DNA of 64,000 bases, taken from Mesostigma viride. Lineage: Eukaryota; Streptophyta; Mesostigmatophyceae; Mesostigmatales; Mesostigmataceae. The translations under genes were made by a program, and so were the position numbers. The notes beneath the pieces are model-generated. The model made no database searches, was not told where the DNA came from, and saw nothing but the letters and a program-made list of their open reading frames with translations. Where the stretch lies: contig RPFO01000312.1 in the NCBI GenBank assembly GCA_009746045.1, positions 4,340,976 through 4,404,975 on the forward strand, written 5' to 3'. The first letter of the stretch is position 1. Every line of letters starts with the position of its first letter. Positions 33,124 through 45,108 of this stretch are shown here, piece by piece.

Positions 33124-33871
33124 CCAATCCTTTCTTTTCTTGAGCTGTAGCAGCTCACACAAGTCTACATACAAACACACACAATGGGTACTGGATATCC
33201 TCCCCAGACTACAAGTCACAACCCGCTGGGCATGACAGTCAGCTTGGATTCCTTATTATATGTACATAGCACCCATACTGGCTCAGGAGCACAAACAAAT
33301 TACAATGAGTCCCTATCCCTTCACGGGAGGCTCGTTGTGTTACCCATGTACAAGAGGTTGGCCAACTGTGGCAGCCCATAGGTGTTCAGTTAAGAACTTG
33401 AGAAGTATGTACAACCTTCAGGACCTTAGGCGAAACCCCACAGATCACCCACAACAGCTCATCAGAAAACATTGCTGACCCCCAGACGGGAGTCGGCGCC
33501 GGTCTGCTGCCCCTTATCGAACCAGACACAACATCTACGCGAAGCACATGCAAAACACAAGCTCCTATACTCGTTCCAACCGTGGAAAATCAGGGGACCT
33601 GTCGCCACCTCACCAGCATGGTGGATGGGTCAGCCAGTCCGTGAAACTCCGCCTTAAGACGGCACCAGGGAATCGAACCCCGCCCACAAACCACAGATCT
33701 GGGGAAACCTCAGACTGAGATGAAAACCCCAGATAGACATCTCTCCATCAGAGACAATGTCAGACATTCCCACACCAGAGACATGTCTCACCCCTCAAGG
33801 TGTGCTCAGGATTATGTACAATCAAGCTCCCAGCCTGATATCCAGAGACTTAAGCACCCAGCTCTCAGCTT
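33124..33871 (-). other. Element D 3' untranslated region with B-box motif
   Basis: About 750 bp of non-coding sequence between the pol stop and the purine tract. It contains GGTTCGATTCC on the minus strand (33669-33679), with a possible five-pair T-stem around it. The same motif lies at 41399-41409 in B and 10343-10353 in fragment A. Confidence 0.6.
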
Positions 33872-36800
33872 TTAGACAGATAGACCGACTTGACAGTCAG
33901 CATTCATGAGCTTCCTCAGTACATTGTACTGGGCTGGGGCCTTGTGTGGCAGCTTTGTCAATGCATCAGCAGGGTTCTCCTCGCCAGGGATATGCTTCAA
34001 GTCAACCAAACTGGCCAACTCCTTCAGCAACAAATAATCCAGGTCCCGGCTCCTGGCCAGCTGCTTGTGAACAAACTGGACCATACCCATGCTGTCTGTT
34101 AGCAACAACGTCTCCATCTGCAAGGTCCAAGGGGTAACTGAAGCCAGCTCCAGCATTAACTCCTTTATGTACAGGCTGGACTGGATCCCCTCGCATATGG
34201 CCCTGCATTCTGCCACATCTGAACTGATACAGACCCTCTTCTGCAGTCTGCTGTACCAGCTGAACAAACTTGCCCTGCTCTGATAAAAAGCAAACAGAGC
34301 AGCAGATCTCCCCCTGACCTTGGTAACCTGGCGAGCATCCATGGAACTGTCAACAAAGATCTCCAAGGTGATAGGCTGGGTAAAGTCAATCCCAGACAAA
34401 ATCAGATCAGGGGTACTCTCCACCAACCGGGCTATGACTCGAGGCTTCTCATCCTCAAGCACCTCATCAGGCATTCTGCTATGGACCATCAAAGACGGAC
34501 CACAGATGCTGGCAAACCAGGCCCACATGCCTCTCAACTCAGGTCCTGCAGCCTGGGTGATCTTCTCTGGCAAGGCCTTCACAATGGTCTGTTTATAATC
34601 TCCTCCAGCCTGAAGCCTGATACTCCACTCCCCGTCCCTCCTGAACAGGGTAGCCTGCATTCCACAGAACACTACAGGCTTGTTGGGCTCCTGCCACAGC
34701 TCCTTGCCCAGTGAAAACTTGCCACTGATGACAGGAATAAACTTCTTCAGCCAGGTCGTGGGGGCTAGCAAATGCAGATCATCTCCATGCAAACTAGCAT
34801 ACACTGGCAGACCCTCCCATTGGGCCAGCAGCAAACAGGGATCAACTGAAGACACTCTCAAGCCACACTCACTGATCAGAGCTTCCTGCAGCGTGAGTCT
34901 CCAGATGATTGGGCTCGACCTGAGTCCTTCCAGGCCCTTCAGAATAACCAGGAATTGTTGATGCAGCTCCAGCTTCCAGATGGCAGGCACCTCAACACAG
35001 TAAGGCTCATCCTGCTTCCACACCCTCCTGGCCACTTCTGGATCAGATTTTAAAAATGCCCTCTTGAAGTCCAGCAGCACTGATGACATAGCTGCTCCCC
35101 TGTTCAGCAACCCCACGTAGAGACATAGCAAAATTCTCCATGTGTCGTGTAGCATCCCTGGCGTGTATAGCTCCTCTCCTGGCAGACTCCCCGTGCCGTG
35201 ATACTCATTCAGGACAGGCCTGACATGGGGCACTGATACCTCATCCACAACCTTCCTCTTCAGCACAAATCTCAAAGCAAGCTTCCTTGATGCTGGGGGA
35301 CGTCTGTCTGTTGGTGCAGCACACTCAAACTGCAACCACTCCTCCAATGCCTTGGAGAAGGCGAGCTTCCAAGCCTCAAACAAAGTAGGCGAGCTCATCT
35401 CTTGGACCAGCTGGTCATATGTCAAAGGAGAGTGTGCAGCAAGGCTCCTGTGAGTTATGCCAATACTGCTGGGGTGCAACACAGCTGGAATCACCAAACT
35501 GGCCGCTGGGGGCACCTCCCCTTCATCCCATTTTACACCCTTGACCGGCTTGGCCCTGCACCTGACTGGAAATGTTGTCCTGAAATTTTCTAGGGGAATC
35601 ATCCCCCAGCCATCTCTTCTCAGAGCTGTAGCTCTGATAGAAATCCCAGGATTGCCCAGAAAATTCTGACCCAAAATCACAGGGCCATCATAGTCCTCTA
35701 GGACAAGGAAGGTCACATCCACACCCATGACAGGGGCAGTAACCTCTCCCAACACCCTTAGATGCGTCCTACCACTGAAATCAGACACCCAGGGGCAACT
35801 TGGTTCTCCGACCAGCAGTTCTCCTGTATGCTGAGGTCCCATGACAGAAACCTGTGCATTGGTATCTATCTCCATGGCAGCTACCTCAGGTTCATCCAAC
35901 TGGACAAGCTTGGACACCTTAGGCTCCTTCTTGGCTCTTTGCAAAGCCTGTACAATATCTGATAGACGCACACCCCTAGGCCTGGTGTCGGGCCGTTCCG
36001 GAGGTGCAGCCTGTCCGCCTGCTTGCCCAACCACCGTATGTGAAGGTACCCCAGGGGCCGGGCCAGGGTCACCCTGAGGGCTCGATACAGCTGTAGCACC
36101 CTGATCAGGAAGCTCCACGTCACCCCCGCCTTGTACACCAGCGGGCACCTGGAAGAGGTCTCCTTGATTACCTCCCCGGGGACGGATCTTTGACCAGGAC
36201 AGACGGTGCACTGCTTGGGAGCCATCAATGGCCACCCAGCACTTATGGCCAGCGGCTTCTACTCGGGTCACCACCCCATCATGCCAGCTGCCACGTTTCC
36301 CTGGAAAGCTTGGTTCCTTCCACACAACAACCTGTTGTCCAACGTTAGGTTCTAGGACACTCCAGCCCTTGTCTTTCTGCCTCAGCTTGAGGAACTTGGC
36401 CTCTAGCTTCTCCTTCCATGCCTGCTCAGCATCAGCTGGCAGCATCCTGGTATGCAGCATAAGAGGATTGATGGCAATGTCACCAAAGAACATGGGAGTC
36501 CTCAGGTTCAGCCTGTCCTCCACAGAACGTAGCCATGCAGATGTCACAATGGCAGATGACGTCCTTGGAATCCTCTCCACCAGCAGCACAGTCTTGATCT
36601 CTTGGATGGCTCTCTCCACCACCCCTTGCTGGCCGTGGCTCTCCCTGGGTGTAATCAGCAACTCTGGAAACTCTGGCAGGTTCTCACAGCACTCAAACTG
36701 AATGTCACACTGCAACAACTCCAACCCAGGGTACCTGCTCCTTGTCAACTTCAGAGCAGCAATCAATGTAGGCTTCTCCATGTCAGGCAGGATCTCTAGG

Positions 36801-37465
36801 GTCTTGTACTTGGTATATCTGTCCACTGCCACCAGCAGCTTCAAACCCCTGATTCTCTGAATATCTACCTGCACATGGCCTGGCTGCAAAATAGGAGTCC
36901 TGGCATGAGACTGCTTGGGCTTTCTAGCAACTAGCCTGCACTTGCAAGCTTGAGCAACCTGTTGGCAGATGGAGTACAACTCACTTCCTCCCAGCCGTCT
37001 AGCAACTTGCAAAGACTGAGCTGCATGGCCAAACATGGTATGCAACCTTGAGGCAATGTCATACAAGAGAGAAAACCTTTTATTGTCATTATTAGCACTC
37101 AAGGTATGTACAGATCCCTTATGTACAGGAGGCACCAGGGTCGTGCCTGTCAGACTGTCTCCAGCCCTATCCTCATCCTGACCATCCTGTGCCAGTCCTG
37201 CACGGTCAGAATGCTTCTGAGATCCACCTGGGTCCACATCACCAGGTCCTACCTCAGGCTCAGCACCGCCATGGCGGGCACGTTGGCGAGTAACCACTGC
37301 AGCTACAGCTGGCATACTCTCTGTGGTAACCAAGCTTGCCCCATCGTGTCCAATAGGCTCTTTCACTAGAGCATGGGGCTGCCCCTCACTGCTGTCACTA
37401 GCAGCTTCATTACACACCCCTGGGGGCACCCTCCAGGGTTCAGGGATGTGTGCAGGCTCAATCAA
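33872..37465 (-). CDS. Element D pol: integrase, retropepsin-like, RT, RNase H
   Basis: 1,197 codons, open. Integrase: zinc finger LHTMFGH...ACKC (142-176), core D201, D254, E284. Retropepsin-like domain 530-605: MEIDTNAQVSVMGP, then GPVILGQNFLG. RT: motif A LLDFKRAFL (D799), motif C YASLHGDDLHL (893-896; HGDD where copia normally has YVDD). RNase H from about 1010 (EIFVDSSMDARQ) to NPADALTKL. The protease domain lies between integrase and RT, as in element C, and none is seen upstream of integrase. gag ends in an overlapping frame just upstream. Confidence 0.88.
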   Translation of the reverse strand: MIEPAHIPEPWRVPPGVCNEAASDSSEGQPHALVKEPIGHDGASLVTTESMPAVAAVVTRQRARHGGAEPEVGPGDVDPGGSQKHSDRAGLAQDGQDEDRAGDSLTGTTLVPPVHKGSVHTLSANNDNKRFSLLYDIASRLHTMFGHAAQSLQVARRLGGSELYSICQQVAQACKCRLVARKPKQSHARTPILQPGHVQVDIQRIRGLKLLVAVDRYTKYKTLEILPDMEKPTLIAALKLTRSRYPGLELLQCDIQFECCENLPEFPELLITPRESHGQQGVVERAIQEIKTVLLVERIPRTSSAIVTSAWLRSVEDRLNLRTPMFFGDIAINPLMLHTRMLPADAEQAWKEKLEAKFLKLRQKDKGWSVLEPNVGQQVVVWKEPSFPGKRGSWHDGVVTRVEAAGHKCWVAIDGSQAVHRLSWSKIRPRGGNQGDLFQVPAGVQGGGDVELPDQGATAVSSPQGDPGPAPGVPSHTVVGQAGGQAAPPERPDTRPRGVRLSDIVQALQRAKKEPKVSKLVQLDEPEVAAMEIDTNAQVSVMGPQHTGELLVGEPSCPWVSDFSGRTHLRVLGEVTAPVMGVDVTFLVLEDYDGPVILGQNFLGNPGISIRATALRRDGWGMIPLENFRTTFPVRCRAKPVKGVKWDEGEVPPAASLVIPAVLHPSSIGITHRSLAAHSPLTYDQLVQEMSSPTLFEAWKLAFSKALEEWLQFECAAPTDRRPPASRKLALRFVLKRKVVDEVSVPHVRPVLNEYHGTGSLPGEELYTPGMLHDTWRILLCLYVGLLNRGAAMSSVLLDFKRAFLKSDPEVARRVWKQDEPYCVEVPAIWKLELHQQFLVILKGLEGLRSSPIIWRLTLQEALISECGLRVSSVDPCLLLAQWEGLPVYASLHGDDLHLLAPTTWLKKFIPVISGKFSLGKELWQEPNKPVVFCGMQATLFRRDGEWSIRLQAGGDYKQTIVKALPEKITQAAGPELRGMWAWFASICGPSLMVHSRMPDEVLEDEKPRVIARLVESTPDLILSGIDFTQPITLEIFVDSSMDARQVTKVRGRSAALFAFYQSRASLFSWYSRLQKRVCISSDVAECRAICEGIQSSLYIKELMLELASVTPWTLQMETLLLTDSMGMVQFVHKQLARSRDLDYLLLKELASLVDLKHIPGEENPADALTKLPHKAPAQYNVLRKLMNADCQVGLSV

Positions 37466-38646
37466 TGATCAGCAGCCTTGCCCTTGCCCTTGTCCTGGGA
37501 TGGACCAGCCTTGTCCTTGCTGCCACCCTGAGCTGGCTTGCTCTGACCTTCCTGCCTCAGGTACGAGGGACACTCATTCCTGAAGTGACCCTTCCCCTGG
37601 CAGAAATAACATTCCACCTGACTGATGTCCCGTGAGGTCCCACTGCTGGGCCCAGCCTTGGGAGGACCACCCACCCTCTTGAAGTCAAACTGGGACTGTG
37701 GATGTCCCGACTTCGGCGGGGTCCCCCGTCCAGCCCTTCTGTCACGCCCCCTCCTGGACCTTCCTCGACCCCTTGAAGAGGTCTCAGGCCCTCTCGAGGA
37801 CGCTGGGCCCCCGTGGCCCGATCCCCTCATGGACTTAACCGTGGGTTCAGTGGCCTCCTCATCATTCTGACGAGGGCGCTTACCCCCACGTACTTGCCGC
37901 TGAAACACTCATACAACTGATCCGTCATGGCTGCCCAGCCATGGACCTGTCGCATGTGGATGGTCACATTATCCATGGTGACCGGATCCAGTGCAGCGAC
38001 TTGAGAAAGTCGCCCATGGCCATCCGATCTGCGACGAAGAAGCCCTTGGCCATGGCGTCCTCCCTCAGCTTGACGAAGTCTTCAAAGGCGTGGACCACTA
38101 GTTGCCCCTTGATGGGCTTGTAGTCCAGGTATTCTTGCTTCAGGTGGGACCCATCTATGGTCCTCTTGTCACTCAGGAACGACCTGAGTCGCGTCATAAA
38201 CGCCGTCCAGGTGTCCCCCGCCGCGTGTCGCTCCCGAACAAACTTGAACAGCCGCCTCGCCGACTGCCGTATGTAGGCACTAGACGCCAGGATGCGAAGC
38301 TTGTCACCGTTGTATATCTCCGTGTACAAGTTCATGTCCTCTAACATCCTCTCAGCATCCCGGGGCTGCCAATTGTCCTTGATGGACTGAAACTGGCCTA
38401 GCACCGCGTACCCCTCAGCAACGTTGGTCGCTTAGGCGCCGCTTGATCTGCGGCTGGCGCGTGCTGCCCGCCCTGCGATCCTTGGCTCTGATTATCTGGC
38501 ACCTCAGCCTGGTCTCCCAGCGCCTGGCCGTCCCCGCGTCCATCGCGTCCACCGCGTCCATCGCGTCCATCTCGTCCATCCAGCCCAGCGCCGCGCCGCG
38601 CGAAGCCCATAAAGCCCGCTTGTTGGTTGATAGCTCCATCCTCCAT
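37462..38646 (-). pseudogene. Element D gag region
   Basis: Same layout as the gag of B: LDGRDGRDGRGGRDGRGDG tract, a helical middle (SIKDNWQPRDAERMLEDMNL), and the CCHC knuckle CYFCQGKGHFRNEC with a Lys/Gly tail. Broken about two or three times. Confidence 0.75.
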
Positions 38647-38986
38647 GATGGCCTCTGTTCAGATCTGCTACAGCCAGCCAAGTGGCCAAGCAGCAATTAA
38701 AGCAATATAAGCTACTGAACAAGAAAGGAAAGTGCCAAGTGTTACCACTCAGGCAAGACCACCACGGCTGGCCCCAGGCGCGTCCTGGTTCTCCTTGTCG
38801 CTGTCGTCGTCGCTGTCGCTCACCACAATCAGCTCTGGTACCCTGCTACCTGCTGCGCCGTCGTCGACCCGCTGTCGGCCCGCGATGACTGAATCGTCAC
38901 CGTTGGTAAAGTAGACAGGTGACAACCCGTCGTTGGCCCTCGCGGATTGTACGTTGGCACCTCGTGGTCGCCAAGTGCCTCGTCGC

Positions 38987-39664
38987 CTAGCCCAGCGACA
39001 CCCCCTGCCCTACCTCAAGGTCACTATCGTACCCAAGAGGTGCAAACTCTCCCAACGCGTCACACGAACGCGAAGGGGCGGGGGCAGCTCCTGAAAAGGA
39101 ACTCTTACTCGCTCTGGAAACCTGCCGACTCTTGTCGCGCGCTGTCCTCCGGCGATGGCTTCCGCTGTCGCCCCGACCTCTGCAAGCCGCCTGTATGCTC
39201 CGCTCCGCGTCGTTCACGCCTAACTGGCCCGCTGCAACACCCTCGTCGCCGATGCCGCCTGCGAAAGCACGTGGTACTCCCGCGCCCGCTACTGTCGGCA
39301 CAAACTCGTGTCGCCCTGCGCCAGCTGCCTCCGCAACCTCGCCTCGCCTTGCTGCCAACTCCGTCCGCACTCGCTCTGCTACTGCAGTAATCACCGTCTG
39401 GATGCCGACCAACCCGTGAAGCTCCTGCTCAAGGTCGTCGATGCTCCGGTGCTCCGGAATGACGATGGTTTGTACGTGTCGCAGAATTCGCTCCCAATCT
39501 TCGACCTGGTCGTCGACGAATTGCACGAAGCTGCGATTTACAGGCGGACGATCTGCAAGCAACAAAGATAGATCCCGAACGACACGGCGTAATTCAGGAG
39601 AAATCGAACCCCCAGCAGACTGCCGAAACCGGAAATCCTGCTGCCGTTGTTCCTCCTGCACCAT
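38987..39664 (-). pseudogene. Element D ORF0 upstream of gag
   Basis: 225 open codons: MVQEEQRQQDFRFRQSAGG, RPPVNRSFVQFVDDQVEDW, then an Ala/Arg/Glu-rich region and FAPLGYDSDLEVG, all shared with B. The acidic tail seen in B is out of frame here. No recognised domain. Its position between the LTR and gag is unusual for copia-type elements. Confidence 0.6.
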
Positions 39665-39757
39665 TCACCACCGGACGAGCTCCTCTCGTCGTAAACGCTG
39701 CACACCGCAACCGGCAACGACCCTCCTGGCCGTTCCGCTGAGACTGGTTGTAATTTG

Positions 39758-40455
39758 AGTTAAGCTTTCTTAGCACACGCAATGTGAAGGATATGGTTGC
39801 AATGCAGCAATGTGTGAATATGGTTGGAAACGGAGCTTTGTTAAAATCGGATAATGTTTACAGCGCTCACACACTTGAGGCTTGTACACGCGCTTGCCAA
39901 GTCAAGGCACAACACGTGAGGCGGGCTCGCAAGAGATGCCCATTTGGCACTGGCCTATTGTTTATATACTTGTGCACTGTGCTTGCTAGTCCTGAGCAGC
40001 CTAGGAGGCCTGCTCAGTAATAACACCCCCGGTACAGTATTCACTACCTGTACAGCGCCCGACTCCTATACAGTAGGTCTGCCATACAGGCACAGTGACC
40101 ACAGAGCACAGTCCACAGTGACTATTGCATCTGCACCTAGAAGTCCAGGACTAAGCCTGCGGTAACCACAGACCACAGGTTAAGGTTCCTATTTCCTGCG
40201 TACGACGTATTAATCCAATACCGTCGTAGGTACAGCACCTAATTCCTGTCAGCCCAGGAATTACTGTCGACCCCATATGTCGTCGGCAAATATTCACGTC
40301 CGACTTAGAAGAACAGCCGGCTCGCGCTCGCGCGCGACCGGGAAGTCGGAACGCCATAACTTTCTTGATACTCGTCGGAATGAACTCGTTCCGGTGCCGC
40401 TGGAATCGCAGAGATATGCCGAATCAGGATCACGCCAATGCGCTTGGCGTTAACT
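39758..40455 (-). repeat. Element D 5' LTR
   Basis: 698 bp. Coding-strand TATATAAA at 39961-39968 is a candidate promoter box. Confidence 0.93.
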
Positions 40456-40460
40456 TGTAC

Positions 40461-40854
40461 AGCGCCCAGTTCCTATACAGTAGGCCTGCGATACAGGCAT
40501 AGTGACCACAGAGCACAGTCCACAGTGACTATTGCATCTGCACCTAGGACTAAGCCTGCGGTACCAACAGACCACAGGTTAAGGTTCCTATTTCCTGCGT
40601 ACGACGTATTAATCCAATACCGTCGTAGGTTTAGCACTTAATTCCTGTCAGCCCAGGAATTACTGTCGACCCCATATGTCGTCGGCAAATATTCACGTCC
40701 GACTTAGAAGAACAGCCAGCTCGCGCTCGCGCGCGACCGGGAAGTCGGAACGCCATAACTTTCTTGATACTTGTCGGAATGAACTCGTTCCGGTGCCGCT
40801 GGAATCGCAGAGATAAGCCGAATCAGGTACACGCCAATGCGCTTGGCGTTAACT
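40461..40854 (-). repeat. Element B 3' LTR, inner part
   Basis: Resumes after the TGTAC duplication of D (40456-40460) and ends CGTTAACT at 40854, where the internal region of B begins. Confidence 0.92.
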
Positions 40855-42889
40855 CCAATCCTTTCTTTTCTTGAGCTGTAGCAGCTCACACAAGTCTACA
40901 TACAAACACACACAATGGGTACTGGACATCCTCCCCGACTACAAGTCACAACCCGCTGGGCATGACAGTCAGCTTGGATTCCTTATTATATGTACAGAGC
41001 ACCCATACTGGTTCAGGAGCACAAACAAATTACAATGAGTCCCTATCCCTTCACGGGAGGCTCGTTGTGTTACCCATGTACAAGAGGTTGGCCAACTGTG
41101 GCAGCCCATAGGTGTTCAGCTAAGAACTTGAGAAGTATGTACAACCTTCAGGACCTTAGGCGAAACCCCACAGATCACCCACAACAGCTCATCAGAAAAC
41201 ATTGCTGACCCCCAGACGGGAGTCGGCGCCGGTCTGCTGCCCCTTATCGAACCAGACACAACATCTACGCGAAGCACATGCAAAACACAAGCTCCTATAC
41301 TCATTCCAACCGTGGAAAATCAGGGGACCTGTCGCCACCTCACCAGCATGGTGGATGGGTCAGCCAGTCCGTGAAACTCCGCCTTAAGACGGCACCAGGG
41401 AATCGAACCCCGCCCACAAACCACAGATCTGGGGAAACCTCAGACTGAGATGAAAACCCCAGATAGACATGCATCTCTCCATCAGAGACAATGTCAGACA
41501 TTCCCACACCAGAGACATGTCTCACCCCTCGAGGTGTGCTCAGGATTATGTACAATCAAGCTCCCAGCCTGATATCCAGAGACTTAAGCACCCAGCTCTC
41601 AGCTTTTAGACAGATAGACCGACTTGACAGTCAGCATTCATGAGCTTCCTCAGTACATTGTACTGGGCTGGGGCCTTGTGTGGCAGCTTGGTCAATGCAT
41701 CAGCAGGGTTCTCCTCGCCAGGGATATGCTTCAAGTCAACCAGACTGGCCAACTCCTTCAGCAACAAATAATCCAGGTCCCGGCTTCTGGCCAGCTGCTT
41801 GTGAACAAACTGGACCATACCCATGCTGTCTGTTAGCAACAACGTCTCCATCTGCAAGGTCCAAGGGGTAACTGAAGCCAGCTCCAGCATTAACTCCTTT
41901 ATGTACAAGCTGGACTGGATCCCCGGCCTCGCATATGGCCCTGCATTCTGCCACATCTGAACTGATACAGACCCTCTTCTGCAGTCTGCTGTACCAGCTG
42001 AACAAACTTGCCCTGCTCTGATAAAAAGCAAACAGAGCAGCAGATCTCCCCCTGACCTTGGTAACCTGGCGAGCATCCATGGAACTGTCAACAAAGATCT
42101 CCAAGGTGATAGGCTGGGCAAAGTCAATCCCAGACAAAATCAGATCAGGGGTACTCTCCACCAATCGGGCTATGACTCGAGGCTTCTCATCCTCAAGCAC
42201 CTCATCAGGCATTCTGCTATGGACCATCAAAGACGGACCACAGATGCTGGCAAACCAGGCCCACATGCCTCTCAACTCAGGTCCTGCAGCCTGGGTGATC
42301 TTCTCTGGCAAGGCCTTCACAATGGTCTGTTTATAATCTCCTCCAGCCTGAAGCCTGATACTCCACTCCCCATCCCTCCTGAACAGGGTAGCCTGCATTC
42401 CACAGAACACTACAGGCTTGTTGGGCTCCTGCCACAGCTCCTTGCCCAGTGAAAACTTGCCACTGATGACAGGAATAAACTTCTTCAGCCAGGTCGTGGG
42501 GGCTAGCAAATGCAGATCATCTCCATGCAAACTAGCATACACTGGCAGACCCTCCCATTGGGCCAGCAGCAAACAGGGATCAACTGAAGACACTCTCAAG
42601 CCACACTCACTGATCAGAGCTTCCTGCAGCGTGAGTCTCCAGATGATTGGGCTCGACCTGAGTCCTTCCAGGCCCTTCAGAATAACCAGGAATTGTTGAT
42701 GCAGCTCCAGCTTCTAGATGGCAGGCACCTCAACACAGTAAGGCTCATCCTGCTTCCACACCCTCCTGGCCACTTCTGGATCAGATTTTAAAAATGCCCT
42801 CTTGAAGTCCAGCAGCACTGATGACATAGCTGCTCCCCTGTTCAGCAACCCCACGTAGAGACATAGCAAAATTCTCCATGTGTCGTGTA

Positions 42890-45108
42890 TGTCAGAGGTG
42901 AATTTCACCCTGTGTGCCCAACTGCCTGTTTACATTTGTAGTGTCAGGCCATCATGTTGTAAACGGAGGTATTAGGGTTGCGTCCCTAACAATCGCACCC
43001 GCCTGCCGTCTTTCTGGCCGATAATTAAATAGGCTTGGTAGGGCCCGCCGTGAGCTTTCCGGCACAACTTACAGCACTGAATATAGTGCAGTATAGCAAA
43101 AGTTATGTAGTGCCGAAGTTGTAATTCCGGCACAATACTTTGCGTACCTTAGGTGCCGACGGTACTATCCTCGGCCGAATATTCCGTGTTGGATATTTCG
43201 TATGGCTGAATCCAGTTCTAGATGCATTGTATGCCGTGTTAGTTGCTTGACATCTGGCGTTCTCCTAATCGTCAATCGTATAATCGACAGCTGGCAACTT
43301 GTGCAGAATATTCTAGAACGTGCACCGCTGCCCCAATGTGCCTTGATAAGGAAGTGACGCACCTACGTTGCACTTACCTTGCAGTCCGAGCCCAGTGTGG
43401 CTATGGATGCTATGGTCCCCACCCGGAAACCGCACCATGGCTTTGGCGGTGAAACGGTGGCAGTCCGTAACCTAAATATGCAATGAATAAACTGTCTATC
43501 AATTGTCTCAATCAGTCTTGACGACCAAGGAATTAAATGAAAATTTCTGACACAAAGCCATTACAGAATTCACCCTATGGACGTCAATTAGCGAGACCCG
43601 CCTGAAAATGGCGAGAGACGTAATGTATTTCATGCATTATTATGGTTCGGAAGTTCGCGGCCGTGAGTCGCGTAACATTTGCTGGTAAGGCGTCTTGTTG
43701 AAGTCCTGCTGGCCAGCGCGTTTCCTGGAACCAGTCGCGGCTGGAGTTGCGGAAGTTTATCTAAAACAATTTCCGGAATATTTCACATGTCGTCAGGCGT
43801 CGTTGGTTGAAGCCGGAGCCATATAATGAGCTCAGGTTCAAACCCTGCGGCCGGCGATGTCGCAAGCTTATTTTTTGGTATTTTTTCGGGCAACGCAGCG
43901 TGGAGCTGCGAATTTTTGTGCCGGAACCTGTCACTGGCCTATGCCAGTATGGGGAGTAATATGTGGTCGGCTGACCGGACGTTCATCGCGGGATTAGTAA
44001 GACGTGCATAGTCCACGCAGATGCCCAATGCGAGAACGAGGGGATCAGACCGAGAGTAGGCGTTCAGGCCGGGAGCAACTTTTTGCACCGAGTATCGCCG
44101 CCATTACCACCTGCACGATCAAAGTGCTACTCCACCAAGACCAAGAATTCTTTGCTGCTTCATCTAGCCAAGTTCGGCAATGCATCCAAGACGACATCAA
44201 CTTTTATGCTGCGTTTTTCCAGGAATGGTTTGGCCGTGGCCCTTGCCACGAGCAATGTGTTTTCTTCCCCGTGCTGATAGCTATGGTAGCACTGTTTTGA
44301 CGGGCTAGCCATGTAAGGGGGGTGTCAGAGTATGTTTATACCTGGCTGCCCTACCTAGCTTTTAGGCCCTTGCCTGAATTGAGGGGGGAGAGACTGTTTG
44401 CCCTACCTGCGTAGTGTCTTCACTTTAGGCATTGTGCAAGGGGGGTGTCAGAGGTGAATTTCACCCTGTGTGCCCAACTGCCTGTTTACATTTGTAGTGT
44501 CAGGCCATCATGTTGTAAACGGAGGTATTAGGGTTGCGTCCCTAACAATCGCACCCGCCTGCCGTCTTTCTGGCCGATAATTAAATAGGCTTGGTAGGGC
44601 CCGCCGTGAGCTTTCCGGCACAACTTACAGCACTGAATATAGTGCAGTATAGCAAAAGTTATGTAGTGCCGAAGTTGTAATTCCGGCACAATACTTTGCG
44701 TACCTTAGGTGCCGACGGTACTATCCTCGGCCGAATATTCCGTGTTGGATATTTCGTATGGCTGAATCCAGTTCTAGATGCATTGTATGCCGTGTTAGTT
44801 GCTTGACATCTGGCGTTCTCCTAATCGTCAATCGTATAATCGACAGCTGGCATCTTGTGCAGAATATTCTAGAACGTGCACCGCTGCCCCAATGTGCCTT
44901 GATAAGGAAGTGACGCACCTACGTTGCACTTACCTTGCAGTCCGAGCCCAGTGTGGCTATGGATGCTATGGTCCCCACCCGGGAACCGCACCATGGCTTT
45001 GGCGGTGAAACGGTGGCAGTCCGTAACCTAAATATGCAATGAATAAACTGTCTATCAATTGTCTCAATCAGTCTTGACGACCAAGGAATTAAATGAAAAT
45101 TTCTGACA
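42890..45108. mobile_element. Element E: small non-autonomous LTR element (TRIM-like)
   Basis: 663 bp LTRs at 42890-43552 and 44446-45108, ends TGTCAGA...TCTGACA (canonical TG...CA), two differences by eye. 5 bp duplication GTGTA at 42885-42889 and 45109-45113, within the pol of B. The 893 bp internal region codes for nothing recognisable. A purine tract AAGGGGGG lies directly before the right LTR. A different lineage from B, C and D, and young. Confidence 0.92.
43553..44445. other. Internal region of element E
   Basis: Non-coding by inspection; the longest frame, of 98 codons (44004-44300), has no recognised motif. AAGGGGGGTGTCAGAG occurs at about 44317, a second copy of the purine tract plus LTR start found at 44438-44453. 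Confidence 0.6.

Larger units (their letters stand above)
32427..40455 (-). mobile_element. Element D: copia-type LTR retrotransposon, nested in B
   Basis: 8,029 bp; duplication TGTAC at 32422-32426 and 40456-40460, inside the 3' LTR of B. LTRs are 697 and 698 bp with about six differences, all in the first half. LTR ends AGTTAAGC...GTTAACT. Minus-strand order: LTR, ORF0, gag, pol, long 3' untranslated region (33124-33871), LTR. pol is open; gag has about three breaks and ORF0 at least one. Same family as B but a different LTR subtype at one end. Confidence 0.93.

Noticed and set aside
33577-33720. Complete tRNA gene around the B-box in element D
   Set aside because: Only a T-arm is present; no matching acceptor strand, D-arm or anticodon arm upstream.
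44004-44300. A 98-codon gene inside element E
   Set aside because: No recognisable domain; most likely a chance frame in the internal region.
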